Part shown: positions 53,788 through 62,739 of the stretch, piece after piece
Layout: the number at the start of each line of letters is the position of its first letter
How positions within the stretch are numbered: position 1 is the stretch's first letter
Assembly (NCBI RefSeq): GCF_014281965.1
Contig: NZ_JACFTB010000005.1
Location: 310,001 to 374,000 of the forward strand
Length of the DNA: 64,000 nt
Direction: 5' to 3'
Source of the DNA: Rhodococcus sp. BP22
GTDB lineage: Bacteria > Actinomycetota > Actinomycetes > Mycobacteriales > Mycobacteriaceae
Notes under the pieces: generated by a model
Told to the model about the DNA's origin: nothing
Database searches by the model: none
Seen by the model: only the letters and a program-made list of their open reading frames with translations
Program-made: the position numbers and the translations under genes

Positions 53788-54456
53788 ATGGCTGCCATCC
53801 TGTTCGGATCGATCAGCACACTTGCCGATACGTCCGAAATTCAACGACAAGCATTCAACGACGCCTTTGCCGCGCACGATCTCGGCTGGACCTGGGAGCG
53901 CAAGGACTACATCGAAATGCTGGCGAGCAACGGCGGCGCAGCTCGCATCGCCGAATATGCACACTCACGCGGTGAGAAAGTCGACTCCGCAGCAGTACAT
54001 TCCACGAAGTCGGAGATCTTTCAGAAGTTGCTGGCCAACTCCGACGTCGACCCACGCCCAGGCGTCGTCGAGACGATTGCGAGTGCGAAGAAGCACGACA
54101 TCAAGGTCGGTCTCGTGACCACCACCTCCCCTGAGAACGTCAATGCATTGCTCGGCGCTCTGACTGCTGTCGACGTCGACTTGTTCGACGTAGTAGTCGA
54201 TTCCGCGAGTGTCTCGCAAGGCAAGCCGGATCGGGCGGCGTACATGTTCGCACTCGGGCGCCTCGGCGAGAACGCGAAGAATTGCGTTGCTATCGAAGAC
54301 AATGTCGGTGGCGTCGGTGCCGCTGTCGCTGCACACGTTCGCTGCGTCGCGTTCCCCAATGCAAACACGGTAGGGGGCGACTTCTCCGCGGCGGTGGAAA
54401 CCGTCGATCATCTCGACGCGGATCGGCTCCGCTCGCTGACCGAAGGCAACCGATGA
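53788..54456 (+). CDS. HAD-superfamily protein lacking the canonical nucleophile aspartate
   Basis: The 222 residues follow the CbbY/beta-PGM type of HAD hydrolase: a helical cap, motif II at T111/T112 ([11 protein letters not shown]), motif III K146 (QGKPDRAAY) and motif IV E170-D171 ([10 protein letters not shown]). In motif I, where FDxDGTL is expected, the protein reads [11 protein letters not shown]. The nucleophile Asp is G7 and the second Asp is I9. Phosphatase activity by the usual mechanism is therefore unlikely. GGAAGGAAC precedes ATG 53788. Its stop overlaps the mysA-like ATG, so it is the first gene of the MAA operon. A binding or regulatory role, or altered chemistry on a sugar phosphate, is possible. 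Confidence 0.82.
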   Translation: MAAILFGSISTLADTSEIQRQAFNDAFAAHDLGWTWERKDYIEMLASNGGAARIAEYAHSRGEKVDSAAVHSTKSEIFQKLLANSDVDPRPGVVETIASAKKHDIKVGLVTTTSPENVNALLGALTAVDVDLFDVVVDSASVSQGKPDRAAYMFALGRLGENAKNCVAIEDNVGGVGAAVAAHVRCVAFPNANTVGGDFSAAVETVDHLDADRLRSLTEGNR

Positions 54457-55667
54457 GTTCCATGCAAGCGCAGGTCACCGCAACCGAGCGTGCCTTCCAC
54501 GTCGAGGGGTACGAGAAGATCGAGTACGACCTTCTCTACGTAGACGGTGTTTTCTCGGTGGGCAATACCGAACTGGCGGACAGCTACCGGCAGTACGGGC
54601 GGGCGCTCATGGTCGTAGACGAGGTCGTCTACGCGATCTACGGCGAGCAGATTCGTGCGTACTTCCAACACCACGACATTGCCTTGACCGTGCTGCCGGT
54701 GAAGATCGCCGAGACCGCCAAATCACTCGAGACGTTCGAGCAGATCGTGGGCGAATTCGACCGGTTCGGGCTCGTGCGCACCGAACCGGTCCTGGTCGTC
54801 GGGGGCGGGCTCACTACGGACGTCGCCGGGTACGCGTGCGCAAGCTACCGACGCAACACCCCGTACATCAGAATCCCGACGACGCTGATCGGGTTGATCG
54901 ATGCAAGCGTGTCCATCAAGGTCGCCGTGAATTTCGGAAAGCACAAGAATCGTCTGGGCGCGTACCACGCTTCGCAGAAGGTCCTGCTGGACTTTTCGTT
55001 CCTCCGTTCGCTGCCGGAGGATCAGGTCCGCAACGGTATGGCGGAGTTGATCAAGATCTCCGTCGTGGGCAATAGTGCAATTTTCGACATGCTCGACGAG
55101 CACGGTCCGGAGCTACTTCGTACCAGATTTGGACACCTCGATGGAACTCCAGAACTGCGCTCTGTTGCAGACACTTTGACGTACCAGGCTATCGACACCA
55201 TGCTCGAACTCGAGGCGCCGAACCTACACGAGATCGAACTGGACCGGGTCATCGCTTTCGGTCACACCTGGAGCCCGACGCTGGAATTGACGCCACCGGC
55301 GCCGTTCTTCCACGGACATGCGATCAACATCGACATGGCGTTGTCGACCACTCTCGCCGAGCAGCGCGGGCACATCACCTCCGAAGAGCGCGATCGAGTA
55401 CTCGGGACCATGTCCCGCCTCGGCCTCGCGCTCGACAGTGACTACCTGACGCCCGAATTACTCTCCGAGGCAACCAGTTCGATCCTCAAGACTCGTGACG
55501 GCATTCTGCGTGCCGCAGTTCCCGACCCGATCGGAGCGTGCCGATTCCTCAACGATGTGACGACGGCAGAACTCGCCGACGTGCTGGCGTTGCACAAGAA
55601 GATCTGCTTGGACTTCGACCGCGGCGGAGAGGGAGTAGACATGTTCACCTCCGACCGGAGTCGGTGA
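54453..55667 (+). CDS. mysA: desmethyl-4-deoxygadusol synthase (sugar phosphate cyclase)
   Basis: The 404-residue protein is a dehydroquinate-synthase-fold cyclase of the DDGS type. Marks are [21 protein letters not shown]-binding [38 protein letters not shown] and [17 protein letters not shown]. The metal ligands are probably E198 (NGMAELIK), H271 (AFGHTWSP) and H287 ([10 protein letters not shown]). These segments match cyanobacterial DDGS (the Anabaena enzyme) very closely from memory. It converts sedoheptulose 7-phosphate to desmethyl-4-deoxygadusol, the first step to mycosporines. The ATG overlaps the HAD stop, and the methyltransferase start overlaps its stop. Confidence 0.93.
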   Translation: MSSMQAQVTATERAFHVEGYEKIEYDLLYVDGVFSVGNTELADSYRQYGRALMVVDEVVYAIYGEQIRAYFQHHDIALTVLPVKIAETAKSLETFEQIVGEFDRFGLVRTEPVLVVGGGLTTDVAGYACASYRRNTPYIRIPTTLIGLIDASVSIKVAVNFGKHKNRLGAYHASQKVLLDFSFLRSLPEDQVRNGMAELIKISVVGNSAIFDMLDEHGPELLRTRFGHLDGTPELRSVADTLTYQAIDTMLELEAPNLHEIELDRVIAFGHTWSPTLELTPPAPFFHGHAINIDMALSTTLAEQRGHITSEERDRVLGTMSRLGLALDSDYLTPELLSEATSSILKTRDGILRAAVPDPIGACRFLNDVTTAELADVLALHKKICLDFDRGGEGVDMFTSDRSR

Positions 55668-56479
55668 GTGACATCGACTCTCGAACAGAACCGCGCCCGG
55701 TCACACCGTCGACCATCCTTGCCGCGGAATTGCGGGAGGTGACCGAACTGCTGGCGGACGTAGATTCGATTCCGGGCGAGCTGAGGCGCCGGATCAGCCG
55801 CCTGCGAGATCTGGCCGCGGGGCTCGATCCGTACGTCGAACGCTGCACCACGGAAGAGTCTCCGGCGCTGGCAGCGTTGTCGCAGCGGACGCATTCTGCC
55901 GACTGGGCTTCCCGGCCAGTGGAGCAGGAGATGTTGTCCGGGCAGGTCGAGGGCCAGTTGCTGAAGTTCCTGGTGCACATGACCGGAGCGAGAAGAGTGC
56001 TCGAGATCGGCATGTTCACCGGCTACTCCGCGCTGGCCATGGCAGAGGCTCTCCCGCCGAACGGGGAAGTGGTGGCCTGTGAGATCGACGAGTTCGTGGC
56101 CGATTTCGCGCGGGCAAGTTTTGCAGAGTCGGCAGCGGGCGCGCGCATCGTCGTCGAAGTCGGACCGGCCTCGGAGACTCTGCGTCGGCTCGACGGAACC
56201 TCGCATCCCTTCGACCTCGTATTCGTAGACGCGGACAAAACCGGATATCTCGACTACTACCGGATGCTGCTCGATACCGATCTGCTGACCGCGAACGCAG
56301 TCATCGTCGTGGACAACACCCTGATGCAGGGTCAGCCCTACGCGCAGGCGGACGGTCGGACCGGCAACGGCGACGCGATCGCGGACTTCAACCGCTATGT
56401 CGCCGGCGACCCCCGCGTCGAGCAGGTCCTTCTGCCGTTGCGAGACGGTGTGACGCTCATTCGACGGATACCGGTGTAG
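55664..56479 (+). CDS. mysB: desmethyl-4-deoxygadusol O-methyltransferase
   Basis: GTG 55664 overlaps the mysA stop by 4 bases (a second GTG at 55668 is possible) and gives 271 residues. The fold is that of caffeoyl-CoA-type O-methyltransferases: [20 protein letters not shown] for [17 protein letters not shown], and metal-binding [16 protein letters not shown] with VVDNTLMQG. The N-terminal 90 residues are helical, as in MysB. With the cyclase it should give 4-deoxygadusol. Five bases separate it from mysC. Confidence 0.9.
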   Translation: MSDIDSRTEPRPVTPSTILAAELREVTELLADVDSIPGELRRRISRLRDLAAGLDPYVERCTTEESPALAALSQRTHSADWASRPVEQEMLSGQVEGQLLKFLVHMTGARRVLEIGMFTGYSALAMAEALPPNGEVVACEIDEFVADFARASFAESAAGARIVVEVGPASETLRRLDGTSHPFDLVFVDADKTGYLDYYRMLLDTDLLTANAVIVVDNTLMQGQPYAQADGRTGNGDAIADFNRYVAGDPRVEQVLLPLRDGVTLIRRIPV

Positions 56480-56484
56480 CGGAC

Positions 56485-57783
56485 ATGGTGTCTTCGGCAG
56501 TGCGCACGGTCGGGGCCCTGGCAGGTTTGCTCGCCACGCTGCCACTCGACCTTGCCGTGGTGGGCTACTCCCTTGCACGGCGATTCGATCCACCCTTCGA
56601 CACACAGGGTTCATCGAGCCGGACAATTCTCATCAGTGGCGGAAAGATGACCAAAGCGCTTCAACTGGCACGGTCGTTCCACCTGGCAGGTCACCGAGTG
56701 GTCCTCGTCGAATCACCCAAGTATCGGTTCACCGGGCATCGGTTCTCTCGGGCAGTCGATCGCTTCTACTGCGTTCCCGAGCCCACCGACCTCGGGTACG
56801 CCAAAGCCTTGCGCGACGTGGTCGTCCGTGAAGGTGTCGACGTGTTCGTTCCGGTGGCGAGTCCAGCGGCGAGCATTCACGATGCCGACGCGCGGAACGT
56901 ACTCGACGGATACTGCGAAGTCGTGCACGCAGACTCCGAGACCGTGCGCATGCTCGACGACAAATCGCGGTTCTCTCAAATGGCGGAGTCGATGGGACTT
57001 CGAGTCCCACACTGGAAGCGGATCACCGACCCGCAGCAGATAGATACTTTCGATTTCACTCCCGGGCGTGAGTACATCCTCAAACGCATCGCCTACAACC
57101 CCGTCGGGCGTATGGACCTGACGCGCCTGTCCCAGAGCACCCCGGAGCGGAATGCTGCTTTCGCGCGCAGCCTCGGCATCGACGAGGGCGACCCGTGGAT
57201 ACTGCAGGAGTTCATCTCCGGCCAGGAGTACTGCACCCACGGAACCGTGCGCGGTGGTGCGCTGCAGGTCTACGCATGCTGCAAGTCCTCGGCATTCCAG
57301 GTCAACTACGAGATGATCGACAAGCCCGAGATCCGGTCCTGGGTAGAGACATTCGTGAAGACGCTCGGTGTCACCGGCCAGTTGTCCTTCGACTTCATCG
57401 AGGCATCGGACGGGCAGGTCTACGCGATCGAATGCAATCCGCGCACGCACTCGGCAATCACCATGTTCTACGACCACCCGGAACTCGCTGCTGCGTACCT
57501 CGAGGACGGTCACTCGGTCGTCGAACCCACCCAGTCCTCACGTCCGACGTACTGGATTTATCACGAACTGTGGCGGCTGCTCACCGAGCCGCAGCGCCGG
57601 CATCGACTCCGAGTGATTCTCGGCGGAACCGATGCGGTGTACGAACGTTGGGACCCGTTGCCCTACCTGTTGGTTCATCACCTGCAGATTCCTTCACTGC
57701 TGCTCAAGAACCTGAAGTCCGGACGAGGGTGGACGCGAATAGATTTCAACATCGGCAAACTCGTCGAGAATGGAGGGGACTGA
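56485..57783 (+). CDS. mysC: ATP-grasp mycosporine-glycine synthase
   Basis: The 432 residues start with a hydrophobic stretch (VGALAGLLATLPLDLAVVGY) as in cyanobacterial MysC. The ligase core contains ILISGGKMTKALQLARSF, YCEVVHADSETVRMLDDKS, WILQEFISGQEYCTHGTVR and FDFIEASDGQVYAIECNPRT. It ends with RGWTRIDFNIGKLVENGGD, which nearly repeats the end of the Nostoc enzyme as I remember it. It activates 4-deoxygadusol with ATP and joins glycine. The mysD start overlaps its stop by one base (TGATG). The call is very secure. Confidence 0.94.
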   Translation: MVSSAVRTVGALAGLLATLPLDLAVVGYSLARRFDPPFDTQGSSSRTILISGGKMTKALQLARSFHLAGHRVVLVESPKYRFTGHRFSRAVDRFYCVPEPTDLGYAKALRDVVVREGVDVFVPVASPAASIHDADARNVLDGYCEVVHADSETVRMLDDKSRFSQMAESMGLRVPHWKRITDPQQIDTFDFTPGREYILKRIAYNPVGRMDLTRLSQSTPERNAAFARSLGIDEGDPWILQEFISGQEYCTHGTVRGGALQVYACCKSSAFQVNYEMIDKPEIRSWVETFVKTLGVTGQLSFDFIEASDGQVYAIECNPRTHSAITMFYDHPELAAAYLEDGHSVVEPTQSSRPTYWIYHELWRLLTEPQRRHRLRVILGGTDAVYERWDPLPYLLVHHLQIPSLLLKNLKSGRGWTRIDFNIGKLVENGGD

Positions 57784-58817
57784 TGTCGCCGACAGCGGTA
57801 CTGGTCCTTGCGGGCTCGGCGGTCGACGACTTCAACGCCGATCTCTCGCGCGTTTACGCCGGGGGATTCCTCGATGCGTTCGCGGGGAACCCGTCCTACA
57901 GTCTTCGAATCGCATTTGTCACCCCGGATGGATGCTGGCGCTTTCCGGAGAGCATCGAGTCGTCGAGTATTGCTGCAGCACAATCTATTTCACTGAGCGA
58001 CGCAATCTCGGAGATATCCACCTGGCATATCGACGTCGTTGTTCCCCAAATGTTCTGCCGACCCGGGATGACACTGTACCGCTCACTGTTCGAACTGCTC
58101 GGCATTGCGTACGTGGGGAACCGACCCGAAGTGATGGCAATGACGGCAGAGAAGAACATTGCCCGGGCTATCGTCGCGGCAGCCGGCGTCGCCGTTCCCG
58201 ACGGGGTTCTCGTTTCCCGCGGCGACCCGAGAAAAACAGAATCTTCGAGAGCCATGGTGCCTGTCGTGGTCAAGCCCGTCGATTCCGACAATTCGATGGG
58301 TGTGACACTGGTTCGCGATCCGAGCGAACTCGCCGCCGCCGTGAACGAGGCGTTGCAGTACTCGCAGTCGGCACTCATCGAGTCGTATATCGAATTGGGC
58401 CGCGAGGTGCGCTGCGGGATCATCGTCCGCGACGGGGACCTGGTGTGCCTACCGTTGGAGGAGTACGCCGTCGACGAGGTGTCGAACCCGATCCGTGGCC
58501 GCGCCGACAAACTCGACCGGACCGACGACGGTGAGCTGTACCTCGTTGCCAAGGAGGCCACTCGCGCCTGGATAGTCGAGAGCGACGATCCCATCACCGA
58601 GAGAGTCTTCGATGCCGCAAGAAAATGCCATGTCGCGCTGGGGTGCCGTCAGTACAGCCTGTTCGATTTCCGCATCGATCGAGACGGAAACCCGTGGTTC
58701 CTCGAAGCCGGTCTCTACTGCTCGTACTCCCCGAGCAGTGTCATCGCCGTCATGGCCGCGGCGGCAGGCATTCCCCTCGACGAACTGTTCGCCCTGGCGA
58801 TAGCCGAGGGGAACTGA
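57783..58817 (+). CDS. mysD: D-Ala-D-Ala-ligase-like MAA synthetase
   Basis: The 344 residues carry VLVLAGSAVDDFNADLSRVY at the start and the ATP-grasp elements VVVKPVDSDNSMGVTLV, ELGREVRCGIIVRDGDL and CLPLEEYAVDEV. The end is QYSLFDFRIDRDGNPWFLEA followed by GLYCSYSPSSVI. These features match Nostoc MysD closely. MysD condenses a second amino acid (serine, threonine or other) with mycosporine-glycine to give imino-MAAs such as shinorine. Which amino acid is used here cannot be read. It is coupled by one-base overlaps on both sides. Confidence 0.94.
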   Translation: MSPTAVLVLAGSAVDDFNADLSRVYAGGFLDAFAGNPSYSLRIAFVTPDGCWRFPESIESSSIAAAQSISLSDAISEISTWHIDVVVPQMFCRPGMTLYRSLFELLGIAYVGNRPEVMAMTAEKNIARAIVAAAGVAVPDGVLVSRGDPRKTESSRAMVPVVVKPVDSDNSMGVTLVRDPSELAAAVNEALQYSQSALIESYIELGREVRCGIIVRDGDLVCLPLEEYAVDEVSNPIRGRADKLDRTDDGELYLVAKEATRAWIVESDDPITERVFDAARKCHVALGCRQYSLFDFRIDRDGNPWFLEAGLYCSYSPSSVIAVMAAAAGIPLDELFALAIAEGN

Positions 58818-59608
58818 TGAAACACCAGGTTCTGCACCCCATCGGGGTCCGCATCACCGAACTCGACCCCGCCCGTTTGACTGCCGAAGACGTCGAGGAG
58901 TTCGCGACCCTTCTCGCGCGGCACGGCGTCGCAGTCCTGCCCGATCACGAGATCGACGACGACCAGTTCCTGGCGTTTCTTCGTTCCTTCGGTGACCTGA
59001 TGTTCACCGAAGGGGAGAGGCCCGTCGCTGGTTATCCCGATCTCAACGTGATCAGCAATGTCGGAAGAGCGACCCCACCGAAGTCGACGTTTCACGTCGA
59101 CACCACTTACATCGAGCACCCGCCGGCCTACACCTCGCTGCGAGCAGTCGAAGTCCCGACGACGGGAGGTCAGACGCTGTTCAGTAACCAGTACGAGGCC
59201 TACGACTCCTTGCCTGCCGAGATCCGCGCCGACATCGACGGGCGAATTGTCACGCACGTGGTGACCGGCCTGGATGGGTTCGAGGACGTATCAGCGAAGC
59301 ATCCGCTGGTCCGAGTGCATCCGATCTCCGGACGGAAGGCTCTGTATCTTTCCGCGCCTGCCCGCTGTGTGGCGGTGAGCGGCAAAACGGAAGCCGAAGC
59401 AGCAACGCTGATCCGGTATCTCGTGGAGCACTCGACACGACCGGAGAACTTACTCGAGCACTCATGGTCACCCGGTGACCTCGTAATCTGGGACAACCGC
59501 TGCGTCATGCACCGCGCGGACCACAGCGGTGTCGTCGGCGACCGCGTGATGCACCGCGGAATGGTGGCCGAGTTCGAGACAAGCGTGGACCATCGCGTCG
59601 ATAGCTAG
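58817..59608 (+). CDS. TauD/TfdA family Fe(II)/2-oxoglutarate dioxygenase in the MAA operon
   Basis: ATG 58817 overlaps the mysD stop by one base. The 263 residues have the iron triad H93-x-D95 (STFHVDTTYIE) and H232 (RCVMHRADHSG), the 2OG-binding R247 in RVMHRGMVAEF and T120 in GGQTLFSNQYEA. The size and motifs are TauD/TfdA type. The known MAA oxygenase MysH, which forms palythines, belongs to the PhyH family instead. This enzyme may therefore carry out a separate hydroxylation, desaturation or dealkylation of the MAA. That is inferred from the operon. Confidence 0.88.
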   Translation: MKHQVLHPIGVRITELDPARLTAEDVEEFATLLARHGVAVLPDHEIDDDQFLAFLRSFGDLMFTEGERPVAGYPDLNVISNVGRATPPKSTFHVDTTYIEHPPAYTSLRAVEVPTTGGQTLFSNQYEAYDSLPAEIRADIDGRIVTHVVTGLDGFEDVSAKHPLVRVHPISGRKALYLSAPARCVAVSGKTEAEAATLIRYLVEHSTRPENLLEHSWSPGDLVIWDNRCVMHRADHSGVVGDRVMHRGMVAEFETSVDHRVDS

Positions 59609-59616
59609 AATCAGCC

Positions 59617-61791
59617 ATGGCCGAACCGATCGACGAGCACTTCCTGGATCGAATCGGTTCCCTCCGCTCGGGCAGTAGCGCGGTGAGCCGGTCAGCGACG
59701 ACCGACCGCATCCTCGAGCTGTTCGACGCCCAGCTCGGCAGCAGACATCTCGATCTCGCAGCGCGCTGGCTCCGCTCGATCGGGCGAGGTTTCTACACGA
59801 TCGGTAGCGCGGGACACGAGAGCAATGCAGCGGTTGCCGGTGCACTACGACCGACGGACCCGGCGTTGTTGCACTACCGCTCGGGAGCCTTCTACCTCGA
59901 ACGTGCACGCCAGGGCGGCGGCAGCGATCCGATACGCGACGTCCTCGAGGGCCTCGTCGCGGCGACGAGCGAGCCGATGTCCGGTGGCCGCCACAAAGTG
60001 TTCGGCCGAGCCGACCTTGCCGTCATTCCACAGACTTCGACCATTGCCTCGCATCTTCCCCGCGCAGTCGGCGTCGCATTCTCGATTCCACGAGCGAAAA
60101 AGCTCGGTGTGCCCTCACCGTGGCCTGCGGATGCCGTCGTGATCTGCAGTTTCGGCGACGCGTCGGCCAACCATTCGACGGCCCTGGGCGCCATCAACAC
60201 CGCTGTTCACTCGGCTTATCAGGGCGTGCCGTTGCCGCTGCTGTTCGTCTGCGAGGACAACGGCATCGGAATCAGCGTGCGGACACCGGAGGGTTGGATC
60301 GCGTCCAACTTCGCCGAACGCCGCGGGCTCGAATACTTCTGCGCCGACGGCAGTGACCTGCACGAAGTTCTCGCGACGGCGACTGCGGCATCGACCTGGG
60401 TGCGCACGCACCGCAAGCCGGCTTTTCTACATCTGCGGACCGTCCGCTTGATGGGCCACGCCGGATCCGACGTCGAATCTGCGTACCGTGGAGCTTCGGA
60501 AATATCTGCCGACTATGCGCGAGATCCGGTTCTCTGCACGGCACGGTGGTTGATCGAGAATGGCGCTCTCACTGCCGAGGACGCGCTGGAGCGCTACGAA
60601 GCCAAGCGCGCTCTGGTGATCGGGGCTGCCCACGAGATCGCGGAACTACCGCACCTCGGTTCCGCGGCCGAGGTGATGAAGCCGCTCACCGAGATGATGC
60701 GCGACATCGCCTCGACGCCGCAGCCAGGCCCTACCTCGACTCCGGCTGCGACTGTGGCAGTGGCTCCGCTTACGTTGGCGCAGGCGGTGAACCGAGCGTT
60801 GCTCGAGGTTCTCGAACGCTATCCGCAGGCTGTTCTGTTCGGTGAGGATGTTGCCAGGAAAGGTGGTGTCTACGGCGTCACGCGTGGGTTGCTGGACAGC
60901 GTGGGACCTGCGCGTGTGTTCGACACCGTCCTCGACGAGCAAGCGATACTCGGACTCGCTGCGGGAGCCGGCATTTCGGGATTGCTGCCGATTGCGGAGA
61001 TTCAGTACCTGGCGTACCTGCACAACGCTGCCGATCAGATTCGGGGTGAAGCGGCGACACTACAATTCTTTTCGAATCGGCAGTACCGAAACCCGATGGT
61101 GGTCCGTATCGCTGCATACGGCTATCAGAAGGGCTTCGGCGGGCACTTTCACAACGACAACGCTGTTGCAGCGCTGAGGGATATACCCGGGATCGTCATA
61201 GCGTCGCCGTCGCGGCCAGACGATGCTGCCGCAATGATGCTGGCCTGCGCCGACGCAGCGGTTAGTCACGGTGCGGTGTGCATCTTTCTCGAACCGATTG
61301 CGTTGTACCACAGCAAAGATCTGTACGAGGACGGTGACGGGGAGTGGATGAGCAGCTACCCGACCGAGCCCGTGGAGGTCGGCCACGCGCGGGTGTACGG
61401 CGAGGGAAACGATCTGACGATCGTCACGTTCGGTAACGGTGTCCGGATGAGCCTGCGCTGTGCTCGGGAGCTCGAAAGAGTCGACATCGGTGTACGCGTG
61501 GTGGATATACGCTGGATCGCTCCGCTGCCCATCGCGGACATCGAACATCATGCTCGGGCGACCGGTCGAGTCCTGGTGGTCGACGAGACTCGCAGCACGG
61601 GCGGAGTCGGTGAAGGAGTGATCGCGGCGCTGGCCGACGCAGGCTTCGACGGCATCGTCCGCAGGGTGGCGAGCAAGGACAGCTTCATCCCCCTGGGCGA
61701 CGCGGCGCTCGAGGTTCTGCTGTCCGAGGACAGCATCATCGACGCGTCAGGCCGAGTCCTTGACGGTGTCGACGAAGGGGGCGAGCAGTGA
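59617..61791 (+). CDS. fused alpha-beta ThDP-dependent 2-oxoacid dehydrogenase E1
   Basis: The 724 residues combine an E1-alpha half and an E1-beta half. The alpha half has GFYTIGSAGHESNAAVAGAL and the ThDP-motif region VVICSFGDASANHSTALGAI, then CEDNGIGISVRTP. The beta half has VLFGEDVARKGGVYGVTRGL, DTVLDEQAILGLAAGAGIS, IAEIQYLAYLHNAADQIRGE and VVDIRWIAPLPIADIEHHA. A Pro/Thr-rich linker lies near residues 368-382. It looks closest to branched-chain 2-oxoacid E1. No E2 or E3 gene is nearby. ATG 59617 lies 8 bases after the TauD stop, so it is the last gene of the MAA operon. Its 3' end overlaps alkU by 45 bases. Confidence 0.85.
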   Translation: MAEPIDEHFLDRIGSLRSGSSAVSRSATTDRILELFDAQLGSRHLDLAARWLRSIGRGFYTIGSAGHESNAAVAGALRPTDPALLHYRSGAFYLERARQGGGSDPIRDVLEGLVAATSEPMSGGRHKVFGRADLAVIPQTSTIASHLPRAVGVAFSIPRAKKLGVPSPWPADAVVICSFGDASANHSTALGAINTAVHSAYQGVPLPLLFVCEDNGIGISVRTPEGWIASNFAERRGLEYFCADGSDLHEVLATATAASTWVRTHRKPAFLHLRTVRLMGHAGSDVESAYRGASEISADYARDPVLCTARWLIENGALTAEDALERYEAKRALVIGAAHEIAELPHLGSAAEVMKPLTEMMRDIASTPQPGPTSTPAATVAVAPLTLAQAVNRALLEVLERYPQAVLFGEDVARKGGVYGVTRGLLDSVGPARVFDTVLDEQAILGLAAGAGISGLLPIAEIQYLAYLHNAADQIRGEAATLQFFSNRQYRNPMVVRIAAYGYQKGFGGHFHNDNAVAALRDIPGIVIASPSRPDDAAAMMLACADAAVSHGAVCIFLEPIALYHSKDLYEDGDGEWMSSYPTEPVEVGHARVYGEGNDLTIVTFGNGVRMSLRCARELERVDIGVRVVDIRWIAPLPIADIEHHARATGRVLVVDETRSTGGVGEGVIAALADAGFDGIVRRVASKDSFIPLGDAALEVLLSEDSIIDASGRVLDGVDEGGEQ

Positions 61792-62361
61792 CGCCATGTC
61801 CGCAGCGACATCGGCGGAATTCGACGGTGGCATCGATATGTAGCTCAATGCCAGACGCACCACGGCCCGGCCGAGGACGTCGGCGTTGTGCGGTGAGGCC
61901 CGAATCCAACTGTGCTCGAAGGTCTCGGCAAGTCGAGACGCCGCGTGCTCGAGCAGAATTCCGCTTTCGGTGGTGACGAGACGAAGTAGATCCGGTGGTG
62001 GGTCGTCGGTCAGTATCGACAACACGAGTGGGTCGGTGGCGCTCCGACCGAAGAACTGGGTGAAGGCCAGATACAACGTGCGGAGGCTGTCGTTCTCGTT
62101 GGCGTAGATTGCGCTGTCGACGGCCGAGACGAAGGAGTCGGTGAGTCGCAACGCGTAGCCCTGCGCCAAACCCTTTCTGGTGCCGAACTCCTTGTAGAGA
62201 GTTTGGCGACTGACCCCCGCAGTCTTGGCGACGTCCGTCATGTTGACGTTCGACCAGGTGTGCTCGAGAAGCAGAGAGTGGAGCGCATCGAGGATTGTGG
62301 TGCGCATCAGGCTGGTCACAGCGCTCTTGTAAGGGCTGGTCGTCTCCGGTCGCACGGTCAC
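61747..62361 (-). CDS. alkU: TetR family regulator of the alkane hydroxylase operon (AlkU-like)
   Basis: GTG 62361 (TVRPETTSPYKSAV) gives 204 residues; a second GTG lies at 62355. The helix-turn-helix reads NMTDVAKTAGVSRQTLYKEF followed by GTRKGLAQGYALRL. It is typical of the TetR gene found downstream of alkB-rubA-rubB in rhodococci, where it represses the operon. It is 23 bases after rubB on the same strand. Its last 45 bases overlap the converging E1 gene, and the two stops lie inside each other. Confidence 0.88.
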   Translation of the reverse strand: MTVRPETTSPYKSAVTSLMRTTILDALHSLLLEHTWSNVNMTDVAKTAGVSRQTLYKEFGTRKGLAQGYALRLTDSFVSAVDSAIYANENDSLRTLYLAFTQFFGRSATDPLVLSILTDDPPPDLLRLVTTESGILLEHAASRLAETFEHSWIRASPHNADVLGRAVVRLALSYISMPPSNSADVAADMASLLAPFVDTVKDSA

Positions 62362-62384
62362 TTCGTCGACATTACCGCCCGCCG

Positions 62385-62570
62385 TCACGGCCTGCTGATC
62401 TCGACCATGAAGAAGTCGGCCTTGGCGGCACCACAATCGGGGCAGCTCCAGTCCTCCGGAATGTCCTCCCATTTGGTCCCCGGCTCGATGCCGTCATCGG
62501 GCCAGCCGATTTCCTCGTCGTACTCGAATCCGCATTGGATGCATTGGTAGAGCTTGAAATCGGTGGACAT
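62385..62570 (-). CDS. rubB: rubredoxin (AlkG2-type)
   Basis: The 61-residue protein has two CxxC sites, C10/C13 ([13 protein letters not shown]) and C43/C46 ([13 protein letters not shown]), which hold one iron. This is the AlkG2 type, able to pass electrons to the alkane hydroxylase. One base separates its ATG (62570) from the rubA stop. It follows alkB and rubA in the order known from Rhodococcus. Confidence 0.95.
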   Translation of the reverse strand: MSTDFKLYQCIQCGFEYDEEIGWPDDGIEPGTKWEDIPEDWSCPDCGAAKADFFMVEISRP

Positions 62571-62571
62571 A

Positions 62572-62739
62572 TCAGTCTGCTTTCTGTTCGAAGTCGATCT
62601 TTTCTCGCACGCCACAGTCCGGGCACGGCCAGTCTTCGGCGATGTCGGTCCACGGGGTGCCGGCCGGAAATCCCTCACGCGGTGCGCCGACGGTCTCGTC
62701 GTAGACGAAGTTGCACACGGGGCATTGGTAACTGGTCAT
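62572..62739 (-). CDS. rubA: rubredoxin (AlkG1-type)
   Basis: The 55-residue protein carries C6/C9 ([11 protein letters not shown]) and C39/C42 ([10 protein letters not shown]). Its compact size and the CxxCG pairs fit a single-iron rubredoxin. In the alkane literature AlkG1 rubredoxins often cannot replace AlkG2 in electron transfer to AlkB. ATG 62739 overlaps the alkB stop by one base (TGATG). It is too short for many gene finders. Confidence 0.95.
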   Translation of the reverse strand: MTSYQCPVCNFVYDETVGAPREGFPAGTPWTDIAEDWPCPDCGVREKIDFEQKAD

